DNA from: Providencia alcalifaciens
GTDB taxonomy: Bacteria; Pseudomonadota; Gammaproteobacteria; Enterobacterales; Enterobacteriaceae
Assembly: GCF_915403165.1 (NCBI RefSeq)
Contig: NZ_OU659204.1
Location: forward strand, 1,178,001 to 1,242,000
DNA length: 64,000 bases
Direction: 5' to 3'
Shown one piece after another: positions 17,341 through 28,349 of this stretch. The position numbers and the translations under genes were made by a program. Position 1 is the stretch's first letter. The number at the start of each line of letters is the position of its first letter. Under the pieces are notes generated by a model, which saw nothing but the letters and a program-made list of their open reading frames with translations, was not told the DNA's origin and did no database searches.

Positions 17341-17766
17341 AAATCGCTACCCCTTAATCTTGTTATTGGCCTTCGAGGCTTAAAATAAAACTGTTGGCGG
17401 TATTATGTCAGATATAGCGGATTGGGTGAATGAATAGAAATTGATTACTGATAGCTTTTGAGTGGATAGTCTGTGGTATTTGAGTACGCATTGCGTTGTT
17501 TTAATAAACTCACGATTGAATAACACGGTTTTTGCTAAAACAGATCCATCAAAAAAGCTAAAATAAAGCATGTTATTAATTGCATTTAAATAATGAAATA
17601 GTTATTTAAATTGCAAAGAGTATTCTGGATCTAGCCGCGCGATAACCTGCAAATATTTCATGCTGTTGATGGATGTATTACTGGATTATCTGTACTTGCT
17701 GCTTTAGAGTACCGCGCACACCTGCATTTTTATAAAAATAGCGTTATACCATCTATGGAGGATCCT
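17341..17766. other. 426-bp divergent intergenic region, moeA / folE
   Basis: No gene is supported. A 63-codon minus-strand frame at 17380-17571 lacks a convincing ribosome binding site and resembles nothing I know. The region must hold the promoters of moeA (minus) and folE (plus). GGAGG at 17757-17761 is the folE ribosome binding site. Confidence 0.55.
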
Positions 17767-18426
17767 ATGTCATCTCTAAGTAAAGAGGCCGAATTAGTTC
17801 ATGCTGCTTTGGAAGCAAGAGGGCTTGAAACCCCGTTACGCATCCAGCCAAAATCCGGTGAAGATCGTAAGCAACTGATTGAAGGGCATATGACCGAAAT
17901 TATGAAGTTGCTGAATTTAGATTTAACCGATGATAGCTTGGCAGATACTCCGCGCCGTATCGCAAAAATGTATGTGGATGAGATTTTTTCAGGTCTTGAT
18001 TACGCGAACTTCCCAAAAATCACATTAATTGAAAATAAAATGAATGTTGATGAAATGGTCACTGTGCGTGACATTACTCTGACCAGTACTTGTGAGCACC
18101 ACTTTGTGACTATCGACGGTAAGGCGATTGTGGCTTATATCCCTAAAGACAAAGTGATTGGATTATCAAAGATCAACCGCATTGTGCAGTTTTTCTCACA
18201 GCGTCCACAAGTTCAAGAGCGTTTAACGCAACAAATTTTAGTGGCTCTGCAAACTCTGTTAGGCACCATGAATGTCGCGGTTTCTATTGATGCAGTTCAC
18301 TACTGTGTGAAAGCCCGTGGTATACGTGATGCGACCAGCGCGACCACCACCACGTCATTAGGTGGGCTGTTCAAATCTAGCCAAAATACACGTCAAGAAT
18401 TCTTACGTGCGGTTCGCCATCTCTAA
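17767..18426 (+). CDS. folE: GTP cyclohydrolase I FolE
   Basis: FolE converts GTP to dihydroneopterin triphosphate, the first step of folate and pterin synthesis. The 219-residue protein has the zinc site Cys109 and His112 (TSTCEHHFV) with Cys180 (VHYCVKARG). The conserved [12 protein letters not shown] and QERLTQQI motifs are also present. The ATG at 17767 is preferred over one at 17755: GGAGG precedes it and the start [12 protein letters not shown] aligns with E. coli MPSLSKEAALVH. yeiB follows after three bases, as in E. coli. Confidence 0.97.
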   Translation: MSSLSKEAELVHAALEARGLETPLRIQPKSGEDRKQLIEGHMTEIMKLLNLDLTDDSLADTPRRIAKMYVDEIFSGLDYANFPKITLIENKMNVDEMVTVRDITLTSTCEHHFVTIDGKAIVAYIPKDKVIGLSKINRIVQFFSQRPQVQERLTQQILVALQTLLGTMNVAVSIDAVHYCVKARGIRDATSATTTTSLGGLFKSSQNTRQEFLRAVRHL

Positions 18427-18429
18427 TTT

Positions 18430-20336
<1,907 letters not shown>

Positions 20337-20458
20337 CTATAATAATTAGTGATAATAATTAATAGGCTACTTGACTTAATTTCGTGACGCAAGTCGCGCA
20401 ACGTAAAATCGTGTCAATATACCTCATAATGTTTCGGTTGACGGCATTATGCAAGATG

Positions 20459-20492
20459 GCGGCATCAGATAGAAAAAACAATAAGATGCCGC
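20459..20492. other. inverted repeat downstream of the rhomboid gene
   Basis: GCGGCATC (20459-20466) and GATGCCGC (20485-20492) are perfect arms around 18 AT-rich bases. It lies just past the stop of the rhomboid gene. No T run follows on the minus strand, so a terminator role is uncertain. Confidence 0.4.
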
Positions 20493-20500
20493 ATGTTTGT

Positions 20501-22534
20501 TTATTCGTTTGGTGTTCCACCAAAACAGATCAATGGGCTGATAGTGTTTCTATTAACAGTTTTTTGTTTATCAACCACATAAAATGATTTTGGATAAGTC
20601 ACCACCCAAGCATTATCAGTTTCAGCGACCCCTTGAATATATTCACCGTTTGTTGGGATCGGTAGAACATTTTGGATATTTAATGTCTTGAGACTGGTGC
20701 TGACTAGCGGAACCTGAGCTTCACTAGGGTATTGTGGCAAATAGTAGGCTTGGGTTAATGCTGTATTGATGCCATATCGACCATACTGTATATCGCTATT
20801 ATTTCCACACCAATGATATTCCGTGATAGGTGAGGTTGGTGCATTGACATGAGCGAAAACAAAGCGAGTATCTGTCACCATCCATATGGATTGGCTATCT
20901 GGTGTGAAATAAAACTCTCTAACAGAGTCATAATAATTCTTTACCGTAAACCAAGGTTTTTTACTAAACGTGAGTGTTTGAGTATCTAACAAATAGGCGG
21001 CTTGGGTGACATTATCATACAGCGCTAGATGTTTTTCATCGGGGGAAAGTGCAGCTGGCATTTGAACACCAAAAGCACCTTGATACTCTTGGCTATCAGG
21101 GAAGGTAAGCTTTTTCTCGACGGTATTATTTGAAAGGTTAATCACCGTGATACTGTTTTCTACGCCGCTTGTGACAAATGCACGCGGGCTATTTTTCATC
21201 ACATAAATTTGGCGTGGGAAAAAGCTGGTTTCAATGTTGGCCTCTACTTTTTGCGTGTCGATATCAATCACACTCACACTGTTTGGTTGAAGCGAAGCAA
21301 CATACAGTTTTTTTCCATCGTGACTGAGCGCTGCGCCATAGGCTCCCATCCCACGGCAGCGATTAGAGCTACAACCCGTTTCATTTTTAGGTAATGGAAG
21401 CTCGATAGTAAACAGCAGCTTCCAATTACCATTAGCAGAAGAGTAAGCGCTAACTAGGTTTGCTTCTTCATCCGTGATAAAGATTCGCTGGTGGGCATCA
21501 TCACTGAGAATAAAGCTGGGTTCAATTAATTCAGGGGCTTGAACTTGAATACCGGCAACTTGCTCTTCAGACTGCGCGGCAGGGAGTGAAGCTAGCTCCT
21601 CTTCGGCAGCTTTTTCCATCACTCGCTTAGCTTGCTCTGCTTTGGCTGAATTAAGCTCTTTGTCCAGTTCTTGGTAGATAAACTCACGCTCAGCAACAAG
21701 ATCTTCATCGGTCGAGAATGATTGCTGGTGGATGACGAAAGCTAAAACTCCCCCCATGATTAACACGATGAGTAAATCTAACACATATTTTTTGGCAGGA
21801 ATGAGAACGAAAGCAAAGCCGATTACGGCACCAGCAAGCGCGCCACCAATATGAGCAGCATTATCAACCCCCGATTGCATCCCATTAATTAAGGTTAATG
21901 CAATCATGGCAATAATATTATAGAGCGGACGTTTAAGGGTATCGCGAGCGTCTTTAGTGAGGTCAGGATTATTGAGCTGCTTTAAGAGCTCAATTACCGA
22001 GGCGGCGGCGAGACCCATAATCGCCCCAGAAGCGCCCAGACTGACGGTGATATAGACGGTATTATCATTCTGCAGCAGGCTGCTCCATGACATCATGTCA
22101 AAGCGGCGCATTGCACTGTTTAAGGCTTCTTGATATTGCCAAGCTGCACTGACAAACGACCCTACAATCCCAGCAAATAGGTAGATTGCAAGGTAACGGA
22201 ATTTACCAAAAGCGCGTTCACATTCAATACCAATAACGAGCAAGGCAAGGGTATTTAACCCTAAATGTATCCACCCAGAATGTAGCACCATGCTAATAGG
22301 ATAACGCCACCAATCACCGGTGAGAGAGAGTTGATAGACGCTGGCTCCGAAGAGCAATAAATTGTATTCCTGAGATTCGAGTGGGGCTGCAAAGTTAAGC
22401 TGATAAAAATAGACACCAATATTAAGAATCGCAATAAACAGCGTGAGTGCTATCGCCCATAGGGAAAATTTTCGAGTGTTTTTTTTCGGCGCAGATTCAG
22501 ACGGTGTTGATTCAGGTATGGTTGGCTCTGACAT
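20501..22534 (-). CDS. aarA: rhomboid serine protease (AarA-like) fused to a YVTN-type propeller-like domain
   Basis: This intramembrane protease has 677 residues. The rhomboid core (about 22-275) has Ser169 in LGASGAIMG, His228 in DNAAHIGGA, and His90/Asn94 in HLGLN. These form the catalytic dyad and its partner residues. WWRYPISMVLHS, CERAFGK and EREFIYQEL match my memory of P. stuartii AarA, which matures TatA. AarA as I recall it ends near residue 281. Here a charged helical linker (about 275-325) leads to about 330 more residues. These contain beta-strand repeats such as RIFITDEEANLVSAY, LYVASLQPNSVSVIDI and AFVTSGVENSITVINL, typical of YVTN propellers. The extra domain is probably periplasmic. 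Symbol aarA is by resemblance only. Confidence 0.82.
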   Translation of the reverse strand: MSEPTIPESTPSESAPKKNTRKFSLWAIALTLFIAILNIGVYFYQLNFAAPLESQEYNLLLFGASVYQLSLTGDWWRYPISMVLHSGWIHLGLNTLALLVIGIECERAFGKFRYLAIYLFAGIVGSFVSAAWQYQEALNSAMRRFDMMSWSSLLQNDNTVYITVSLGASGAIMGLAAASVIELLKQLNNPDLTKDARDTLKRPLYNIIAMIALTLINGMQSGVDNAAHIGGALAGAVIGFAFVLIPAKKYVLDLLIVLIMGGVLAFVIHQQSFSTDEDLVAEREFIYQELDKELNSAKAEQAKRVMEKAAEEELASLPAAQSEEQVAGIQVQAPELIEPSFILSDDAHQRIFITDEEANLVSAYSSANGNWKLLFTIELPLPKNETGCSSNRCRGMGAYGAALSHDGKKLYVASLQPNSVSVIDIDTQKVEANIETSFFPRQIYVMKNSPRAFVTSGVENSITVINLSNNTVEKKLTFPDSQEYQGAFGVQMPAALSPDEKHLALYDNVTQAAYLLDTQTLTFSKKPWFTVKNYYDSVREFYFTPDSQSIWMVTDTRFVFAHVNAPTSPITEYHWCGNNSDIQYGRYGINTALTQAYYLPQYPSEAQVPLVSTSLKTLNIQNVLPIPTNGEYIQGVAETDNAWVVTYPKSFYVVDKQKTVNRNTISPLICFGGTPNE

Positions 22535-22650
22535 GAGCGAGTCCTATGTAAACAGGTTATGTTTGCATCTTAAATAACTCTGGCGGCTATCTCAATCGCA
22601 AGTTATAGAAACTGGATACTTTCAGACAATGTTGAAATACAGAAAACAGA

Positions 22651-22682
22651 GAAAATAAAAAAAGAGCACCGAAGTGCTCTTT
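22651..22682 (-). terminator. Rho-independent terminator of maeA
   Basis: Perfect 9-bp arms AAAGAGCAC (22661-22669) and GTGCTCTTT (22674-22682) enclose a CGAA loop. On the minus strand TTTTATTTTC follows. Confidence 0.9.
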
Positions 22683-22702
22683 AGTTTAACGAAAACAATT
22701 GG

Positions 22703-24400
22703 TTAGAATGAGGTGCGTTTGTAGATACGATATTCTGGTTTCCAGAAATTGTGCTCAATCGCTTCATCTAATGCGCTATCTGATGTCATGGTAGCCACAC
22801 CTTGAACTTGTGCTTCTTTAGCCACTTGTTTTGCTATCACACGGGAAACATCTTGGATCTCAGATAGCAGTGGTAACAGTGGACCTTCACCCTTTTGTGC
22901 CAGTGGTGAGCAGCTAGCTAATGCACGGCTTGCCGCCATCAACATGCCATCAGTCACACGTTTTGCACCGGATGCAATCACGCCTAAACCAATACCAGGG
23001 AAGATATAAGAGTTGTTGCATTGTGCAATAGCAAAGACTTTATCTTTATAAGCCACTGGTGGGAATGGGCTACCTGTTGCCACTAATGCCTGACCTTCAG
23101 TCCAGTTGATAATATCTTCTGGGCGCGCTTCAACACGAGATGTCGGGTTAGATAATGGCATCACGATTGGACGAGGGCAGTGCTTGTGCATCTCTTTGAT
23201 GATCTCTTCGGTGAATAGGCCTGCTTGACCAGAAACACCAATAAGCACTGTTGGCTTCGCATTGCGTACAACATCTAACAGTGAAATAGCGTCACTGTTG
23301 ACATCCCAATCTTGTAAGTTAGCGCTGTTTTGCGTTAATTTGCTTTGGAAATCCAGTAAGTTTGGCAGTTTGTCTGTCAGTAACCCGAAACGGTCAACCA
23401 TATAGATGCGAGCACGCGCTTCTTCATCACTCAAACCTTCTGATTTCATCTGGGCAATAATTTGCTCTGCAATACCACAGCCCGCGGAACCTGCACCTAA
23501 GAATGTCACTCGTTGGTCGCTCAGTTTGCTACCCGCAGCATGGCTAGCGGCAATTAAACTACCTAGAGTAACGGAAGCGGTGCCTTGGATATCATCGTTA
23601 AAGCAGCAAAGTTCATCGCGATAGCGGTTCAATAATGGCATCGCATTTTTCTGTGCAAAGTCTTCAAATTGCAGCAGCACATTTGGCCAACGGCGTTTTA
23701 CGGCTTGGATAAATTCTTCAAGGAACTCATCATATTCTTCGCCAGTAATACGCGGATGACGCCATCCCATGTACAGTGGGTCATTCAGGCGTTGTGGGTT
23801 ATTAGTACCCACATCAATAACAACTGGTAAGGTATACGCAGGGCTAATACCACCACAGGCGGTATACAGGGATAATTTACCGATTGGAATACCCATACCA
23901 CCGATACCTTGGTCACCTAAACCAAGAATACGTTCGCCATCTGTCACAACGATGACTTTTACGTTTTGCTTAGTTGCGTTTTGCAGCATGTCATCGATGT
24001 ATTCACGGTTTGGATAAGAGATAAACAAACCACGCGCACGGCGATAGATATCAGAGAAATGTTCGCAAGCTTCACCCACAGTCGGGGTGTAAATGAGCGG
24101 CATCACTTCGGTTAAGTGTGCATCAATCAGGCGATAAAATAGGGTTTCGTTGGTGTCTTGAATATTACGCAGGTAGATATGCTTATCAATATCTGTTTTA
24201 AAATCAATTAATTGGCGATAAGCACGTTCAACTTGTTCTTCAATAGTTTCAACTTGTTCAGGCAGTAAGCCATACAGGTTAAAATTAGCGCGTTCTTCTT
24301 CTGTAAAGGCGCTTCCTTTATTCAGTAAAGGAAATTCGAGTAAGATTGGACCAGCGTAAGGAATGTATAGGGGACGTTTTGTTTCGTGTTCATGTTCCAT
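22703..24400 (-). CDS. maeA: NAD-dependent malic enzyme MaeA
   Basis: MaeA oxidatively decarboxylates malate to pyruvate with NAD. The 565-residue protein has the N-terminal malic domain with [28 protein letters not shown] and the metal-binding FEDFAQKNA. The NAD-binding domain has [25 protein letters not shown] and [11 protein letters not shown]. Length matches E. coli MaeA (565). It is monocistronic with its own terminator. Confidence 0.96.
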   Translation of the reverse strand: MEHEHETKRPLYIPYAGPILLEFPLLNKGSAFTEEERANFNLYGLLPEQVETIEEQVERAYRQLIDFKTDIDKHIYLRNIQDTNETLFYRLIDAHLTEVMPLIYTPTVGEACEHFSDIYRRARGLFISYPNREYIDDMLQNATKQNVKVIVVTDGERILGLGDQGIGGMGIPIGKLSLYTACGGISPAYTLPVVIDVGTNNPQRLNDPLYMGWRHPRITGEEYDEFLEEFIQAVKRRWPNVLLQFEDFAQKNAMPLLNRYRDELCCFNDDIQGTASVTLGSLIAASHAAGSKLSDQRVTFLGAGSAGCGIAEQIIAQMKSEGLSDEEARARIYMVDRFGLLTDKLPNLLDFQSKLTQNSANLQDWDVNSDAISLLDVVRNAKPTVLIGVSGQAGLFTEEIIKEMHKHCPRPIVMPLSNPTSRVEARPEDIINWTEGQALVATGSPFPPVAYKDKVFAIAQCNNSYIFPGIGLGVIASGAKRVTDGMLMAASRALASCSPLAQKGEGPLLPLLSEIQDVSRVIAKQVAKEAQVQGVATMTSDSALDEAIEHNFWKPEYRIYKRTSF

Positions 24401-24829
24401 GAAATATCACTCTTCGGACGATTAGTAAGCAACAGTCAGGTTAGATCCTAAGCTAAACAAAAAATATGTACAGTAAATAATGCTACAAAACAGTTAAATT
24501 TTTTACTGAATATTATGGTTTATATGATAAGGAAATTATCTACAGAAGGGAATTTTAGGCTGGATTTGTTTTGTCATTACAACGAGTGGATCACGCTTAT
24601 TTAAGTTCTCCGATGCTTTTATCAGGATATCAATTTTTTCAACACAGTATGTGATTTTGTTATAGGTTAAATTAATTTAACTGTTCAGTGGAAAATCAGT
24701 GCTTATGGTGTGGTAAGTCAGTAGATGTTGATCCTGCTAAATATATTTTTATATATCATATATTGCCGCATTTTTTTAATTCATTTAGTTTTAATTTTCT
24801 TTTTATAAAATTATAAGGCTGCGATTTTT
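24401..24829. other. 429-bp AT-rich divergent intergenic region
   Basis: Non-coding between maeA and the secreted-protein cassette. It holds a perfect 16-bp palindrome, GTTAAATTAATTTAAC, at 24666-24681. A related half-site, CAGTTAAATT, lies near 24488. The last 100 bases upstream of 24830 are very AT-rich. No clear sigma-70 promoter can be chosen. Confidence 0.55.
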
Positions 24830-25468
24830 ATGATAAGGAATTTCATATTAATTATTTCCATGATCTTTCTATGTGCTTGTCATGGTTCAAATGATAAAAA
24901 TAAAAACTATGTTATTGAACATGGTAATACCTATGGCGAATATCAAAATAAAGAGCCTTCTAGGTTTCTTATTGCATTACAATTTATGTATCTTGCTGAA
25001 TTTAAAAAAAGTTCAAGTGTAATGAAAAATCATGATTACAATAAGCAGACTTATGGAAAGATTGTTTATGATTTTATTAGTTTAAATAAGAAGTGTTTTG
25101 ATGAAGGAATTGGTTATAAAGAAGCAAGTAAACTTTACTATGATGTACTGGATAGGTCTAACATACCTCATGATGCATGGTTTTTTAATCATATTTTTAA
25201 TTCGTTGGATGAGAAAGATAGTGAAGTAATATGGAAAGGATATTTATATGCAATAAATAAAGGCGGGAGAAATGAAGAAACAGCAGTATTAATGAAAATA
25301 TGGTATTCAATGATTAGAGAAGCGACAATTTCATCATCCGAGAAACAAAAGGAAAGTATAGCTTGGTTATCTATAGTGAGAAAAATGCCAGTGATGAATA
25401 GTATCGAAAACACAATTAGTGAGATATGGACTAACGCTGTTCTTGCTAACATTATGGAGAGAGACTAG
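24830..25468 (+). CDS. putative lipoprotein, unknown function (cassette gene 1)
   Basis: This 212-residue protein is not recognised. The signal peptide IRNFILIISMIFLCAC ends in a lipobox with Cys17, so it should be a lipoprotein. The mature part is helical, charged and without repeats. Residues about 110-200 resemble the next gene: HDAWFF, a DE-rich turn, then a Trp/Arg segment ending KMPVMNSIENTI. That points to tandem duplication. GC is far below that of maeA and cdd. The stop overlaps the next start (TAGTG). Confidence 0.72.
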   Translation: MIRNFILIISMIFLCACHGSNDKNKNYVIEHGNTYGEYQNKEPSRFLIALQFMYLAEFKKSSSVMKNHDYNKQTYGKIVYDFISLNKKCFDEGIGYKEASKLYYDVLDRSNIPHDAWFFNHIFNSLDEKDSEVIWKGYLYAINKGGRNEETAVLMKIWYSMIREATISSSEKQKESIAWLSIVRKMPVMNSIENTISEIWTNAVLANIMERD

Positions 25469-26079
25469 TGGGGGTAATATGGTGTCAAAATAAAAAATTA
25501 TTGTTATGTTTTATTTTGTTATTTTTCTCCTTTCAATCTATAGGTTCGGAGCCTAAGAAAGATAGTGTATCTATTTTTAACATAATTATCCTTGAATATA
25601 TAAGAGTGACTATGGATGAGTATAACCAACCATTGTCAAAAGAAAAAATGGATAAAGTCCATTATGAATCTGCATTGGCATATGTGAACTACTTAAAGTC
25701 TTGGTTTAAATTAAATAAAGGTGTAGAGGTTAGAACGGAAAGAATTAATTTTAACGAGGCTAAAATTATCAATGAAAATGGATTTAAAGCAGCGAAGTTA
25801 CCCTACGATGCATGGTTTTTTGCTGATATTTATGATGTTTTTGATGAAAACGAACGAAACAAATTTTGGAGGGAAATGAACTCTAATTCCGAAAGGGAAT
25901 CCGAGGAGAAAATATTTGTTGATTTATGGTTTAAAATGAGGACTGAGGCAGAAAGCTCTTCAATTGAAAAACGTAAAAAAAGCCAACGCTGGTTAAAGAG
26001 AATGAGGAAAATCCCCCTAGTTATTGAAATTGAGAAAACCATGACGATGGTTGAAGATAGTTTTCGTTATAAAAAATAA
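25468..26079 (+). CDS. putative exported protein, paralogue of the upstream lipoprotein (cassette gene 2)
   Basis: This 203-residue protein is not recognised. GTG overlaps the previous stop, and GGAGAGAG lies just upstream. The N-terminus has a hydrophobic core (LLLCFILLFFSFQSIGSEP) typical of a cleaved signal peptide without a lipobox. It shares with gene 1 the order DAWFF, DENE-type turn, KRKKSQRWL and RKIPLVIEIEKTM. This is about the same spacing, so the two are probably diverged duplicates. The cassette layout, secreted paralogues in tandem, recalls immunity-protein arrays, but no effector is evident. Confidence 0.7.
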   Translation: MGVIWCQNKKLLLCFILLFFSFQSIGSEPKKDSVSIFNIIILEYIRVTMDEYNQPLSKEKMDKVHYESALAYVNYLKSWFKLNKGVEVRTERINFNEAKIINENGFKAAKLPYDAWFFADIYDVFDENERNKFWREMNSNSERESEEKIFVDLWFKMRTEAESSSIEKRKKSQRWLKRMRKIPLVIEIEKTMTMVEDSFRYKK

Positions 26080-26105
26080 GTTTTTGAAAAATTTGGAGAC
26101 GTAAT

Positions 26106-26798
26106 ATGCCAATGAAATTTATTTTTTCTATATTTATATTATTAATTTCAACTCTATCAATAGCAGATAATCGCCCCGGTTTTGTGTGTGGTCGGTTTAA
26201 CGATACAGTCATTGAAGTGCCTAGCAACTATGTCTACTCCTTCGCGGAATATGAAGGTTATAGTTATTTCGATCCAAGATTCTTAGAAAATAAAAAAGGT
26301 TGCGATGCAAATTTTCGAGTTTTGCCATTAGTAATGAGTTGGCCTGAAATGAAGCCTTTTAATAAAAGTGAAAATGGAAAAAATAAAAAATTTAGATTTT
26401 CTATAGAACCACTCGATGGTGATCCTAAAGGTTATCTTGAGTATAAACGATATATTTATATTGAAAGAGGAGAGGAAAAGATTAAAGGGGATGTTTCATA
26501 TGATGAAAAGCTAAATCTATATCTCAATGAAGTAAAGATAAAGGAGATGAATAAGTATATTGATCCTGAAAATGACAAGTATGGTTATTATTGGCGAGTA
26601 AGTAATGATGAGATAAGTGATTTTTTTGATTGTTTATGGATACCTTTAGATGGCAGATATAGTCAATGTGATGGATCTTTCCTGATTCCAAAACTAGGAA
26701 TTAAAGTTGAAGTCATTATAAAAATTGAAGATTTAGTTATTTGGAATGAAATAAAGAGTGATGTTATTCACTTTATTTACAAGCATATAAAACGATAG
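26106..26798 (+). CDS. putative secreted protein, unknown function (cassette gene 3)
   Basis: This 230-residue protein has a signal peptide (MKFIFSIFILLISTLSIA, cleavage near ADNRP). The mature part is predicted mainly beta and rich in aromatic, Lys and Glu residues. Four cysteines lie at VCGRF, KKGCDAN, FFDCLW and SQCDGS; they could form two disulfides. No family is recognised. GGAG before the ATG fits translation from 26106. It lies 26 bases after gene 2. Confidence 0.7.
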   Translation: MPMKFIFSIFILLISTLSIADNRPGFVCGRFNDTVIEVPSNYVYSFAEYEGYSYFDPRFLENKKGCDANFRVLPLVMSWPEMKPFNKSENGKNKKFRFSIEPLDGDPKGYLEYKRYIYIERGEEKIKGDVSYDEKLNLYLNEVKIKEMNKYIDPENDKYGYYWRVSNDEISDFFDCLWIPLDGRYSQCDGSFLIPKLGIKVEVIIKIEDLVIWNEIKSDVIHFIYKHIKR

Positions 26799-26808
26799 GG
26801 GTTTGCAT

Positions 26809-26988
26809 ATGAATAATGAAGTCAATAGACAAGGAAGTGTAACATTAACGTGGACTGATACATCCAAAGCTTTAAAAATTTTAATTTTAACTAAAAGACC
26901 TGAATTAATGTATGAGTACTTTGCTAGTAAAGGTGACCGATATGCATTACTAGCAAATAGTGTTGTCAAAGGTGATTCTTTTAGATAG
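26809..26988 (+). CDS. small protein, possibly the N-terminal remnant of a larger gene (cassette gene 4)
   Basis: A 59-residue frame starting MNNEVNRQGSVTLTWTDTSK has AGGGG upstream. It ends abruptly at TAG after KGDSFR. It has no signal peptide and no membrane segment. The sequence looks like the folded start of a longer protein, and the next 30 bases hold stops in this frame. It could be a true small protein or the surviving 5' end of a deleted gene. Confidence 0.5.
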   Translation: MNNEVNRQGSVTLTWTDTSKALKILILTKRPELMYEYFASKGDRYALLANSVVKGDSFR

Positions 26989-27016
26989 GTCGAACCGTTG
27001 ATAACTTAAGAGACCC

Positions 27017-27142
27017 ATGTCCTCCATAAATCACTCATCAAGCTCTTTTGATAGGGATTTTAGCGTGCCGCAAGCACCAAGTATGCCTGAATTTAACTAC
27101 AGTGGTGGCTATAGCAGCTCATCATCCAGATTCTCATTTTAA
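27017..27142 (+). pseudogene. 41-codon Ser-rich frame, possible 3' remnant
   Basis: From the ATG at 27017 the frame gives 41 residues, beginning MSSINHSSSSFDRD and ending GGYSSSSSRFSF. It is in a different frame from the preceding gene, with a stop (27002-27004) just upstream. AAGAG five bases before the ATG might serve as a ribosome binding site. The low-complexity end looks like a C-terminal tail, so a deletion joining two ends of a former gene is plausible. Confidence 0.35.
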
Positions 27143-27169
27143 TTTTATTAACACTCAATAACGTTTTAA

Positions 27170-27216
27170 TAAAAAACGGCGGTTATTGAAGTTGATAAAC
27201 TCACAATAACCGCCGT
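27170..27216. terminator. strong terminator between cassette and cdd
   Basis: Perfect 13-bp arms ACGGCGGTTATTG (27176-27188) and CAATAACCGCCGT (27204-27216). On the minus strand TTTTTATTAAAA follows, ending cdd. On the plus strand the tail CTTAATTTT is weaker. Confidence 0.9.
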
Positions 27217-27273
27217 CTTAATTTTGAATATTTAATTTGTTTTCAATTAAATATGGTTTAAATGAAATAACAT

Positions 27274-28170
27274 TTAAATGGACTCATTCAAATAAACACG
27301 TTCCACTTTTTGGCAACCTAACGCATGCAAGGTATTTTCTGTTGTACACCACTGCTGCACAGTTGCATCTTGTTTTTCCACTAACACAGCTTGCTCGATA
27401 GCATGAATATCTTTACCCGCTAAATTCACCATAATCAGCGCCGCTTGCAATGGCGGTAAGCTTGGGTTAAACGCAGCATTTTCCGCGTAACGACCTGTAA
27501 ACAGAGAGCCATCTTTTAACTGCACGGCTATACCCGAGTGAGATTCGCTGTATGGTGCGTGAGATTGGTTCGCAGCTTCAACCGCAGCAGATAATAATCT
27601 ATCGCGGCTTTGATTTTGATAGCCATGGTTCACATTATCGAGAAGTAAAGTAGTGATATTCAGGTCTGATGGGCCAAACGAATCGGGCAAATATTCATGG
27701 AGCGTTGCAGCTTGGCGTTTTGGTAAATGCACCATGATCTTACCGCCTTCACGCAGCTCATTCATAAATTGTCGGCAGTGACCGCAAGGCGTGTAGTTAA
27801 CGGTAATGGAGGTTAATTGCTTTTCACCTTTTAACCACGCATGGGTAATGGCACATTGTTCAGCATGGATAGTTTGACCAATCGAAACATGGTTAAATTC
27901 CATATTTGCGCCGAAATAGAGATTACCACTGATACCGCAAGCGATTGCGCCTACATTAAAGCGAGAAATTGGTGTAACAGCGTAAGCCGCTGCGAAAGGT
28001 AATAATGAAAAAGCGAGTTCACTGTCAGTGCATCCACTCTCAGCTTTAATTTGCTTTACTTGCTCAGCGGTTAACATGGCTGAGAAATCAGGTTTGTCCA
28101 TAATAGGTTTTAGGACAGACTGTAACTTTTCTGGAAGTTCGGCCCAAGCGGCCTTGAATCTTGAATGCAT
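27274..28170 (-). CDS. cdd: cytidine deaminase Cdd
   Basis: Cdd deaminates cytidine and deoxycytidine to uridine forms for pyrimidine salvage. The 298-residue protein is of the dimeric enterobacterial type with a catalytic N-terminal and a degenerate C-terminal domain. The zinc ligands His102, Cys129 and Cys132 and the catalytic Glu104 (TIHAEQCA, TPCGHCRQF) sit at the E. coli positions. A good CRP-like site lies upstream, consistent with CRP/CytR control in E. coli. Confidence 0.97.
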   Translation of the reverse strand: MHSRFKAAWAELPEKLQSVLKPIMDKPDFSAMLTAEQVKQIKAESGCTDSELAFSLLPFAAAYAVTPISRFNVGAIACGISGNLYFGANMEFNHVSIGQTIHAEQCAITHAWLKGEKQLTSITVNYTPCGHCRQFMNELREGGKIMVHLPKRQAATLHEYLPDSFGPSDLNITTLLLDNVNHGYQNQSRDRLLSAAVEAANQSHAPYSESHSGIAVQLKDGSLFTGRYAENAAFNPSLPPLQAALIMVNLAGKDIHAIEQAVLVEKQDATVQQWCTTENTLHALGCQKVERVYLNESI

Positions 28171-28226
28171 AAGTAACCCTCCCTATTTAATTGTTTTCAT
28201 TCTATTCAATTAATAGGGGGATTGGA

Positions 28227-28242
28227 TGTGATCGTGATCACT
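28227..28242 (-). promoter_or_regulatory. CRP-like site upstream of cdd
   Basis: TGTGATCGTGATCACT matches the CRP consensus TGTGA-N6-TCACA in nine of ten core bases. It is centred about 64 bases upstream of the cdd start codon. Confidence 0.75.
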
Positions 28243-28313
28243 TCATGAATGCAATCAATGAAACAAATTCATTAAATGAGAGATGTATCTCAAGTTTTTA
28301 CACTGAAATTTGC

Positions 28314-28340
28314 ATAAGAGAGGTAAATAACCTCTCTTAT
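28314..28340 (-). terminator. hairpin after yohK
   Basis: Perfect 11-bp arms ATAAGAGAGGT (28314-28324) and ACCTCTCTTAT (28330-28340) with an AAATA loop. It ends ten bases before the yohK stop codon region. No strong T run follows on the minus strand. Confidence 0.55.
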
Positions 28341-28349
28341 TGATTCAGT

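Noticed and set aside
17380..17571. 63-codon minus-strand gene in the moeA/folE gap
   Set aside because: No convincing ribosome binding site, no family resemblance, and it lies where the two divergent promoters are needed.
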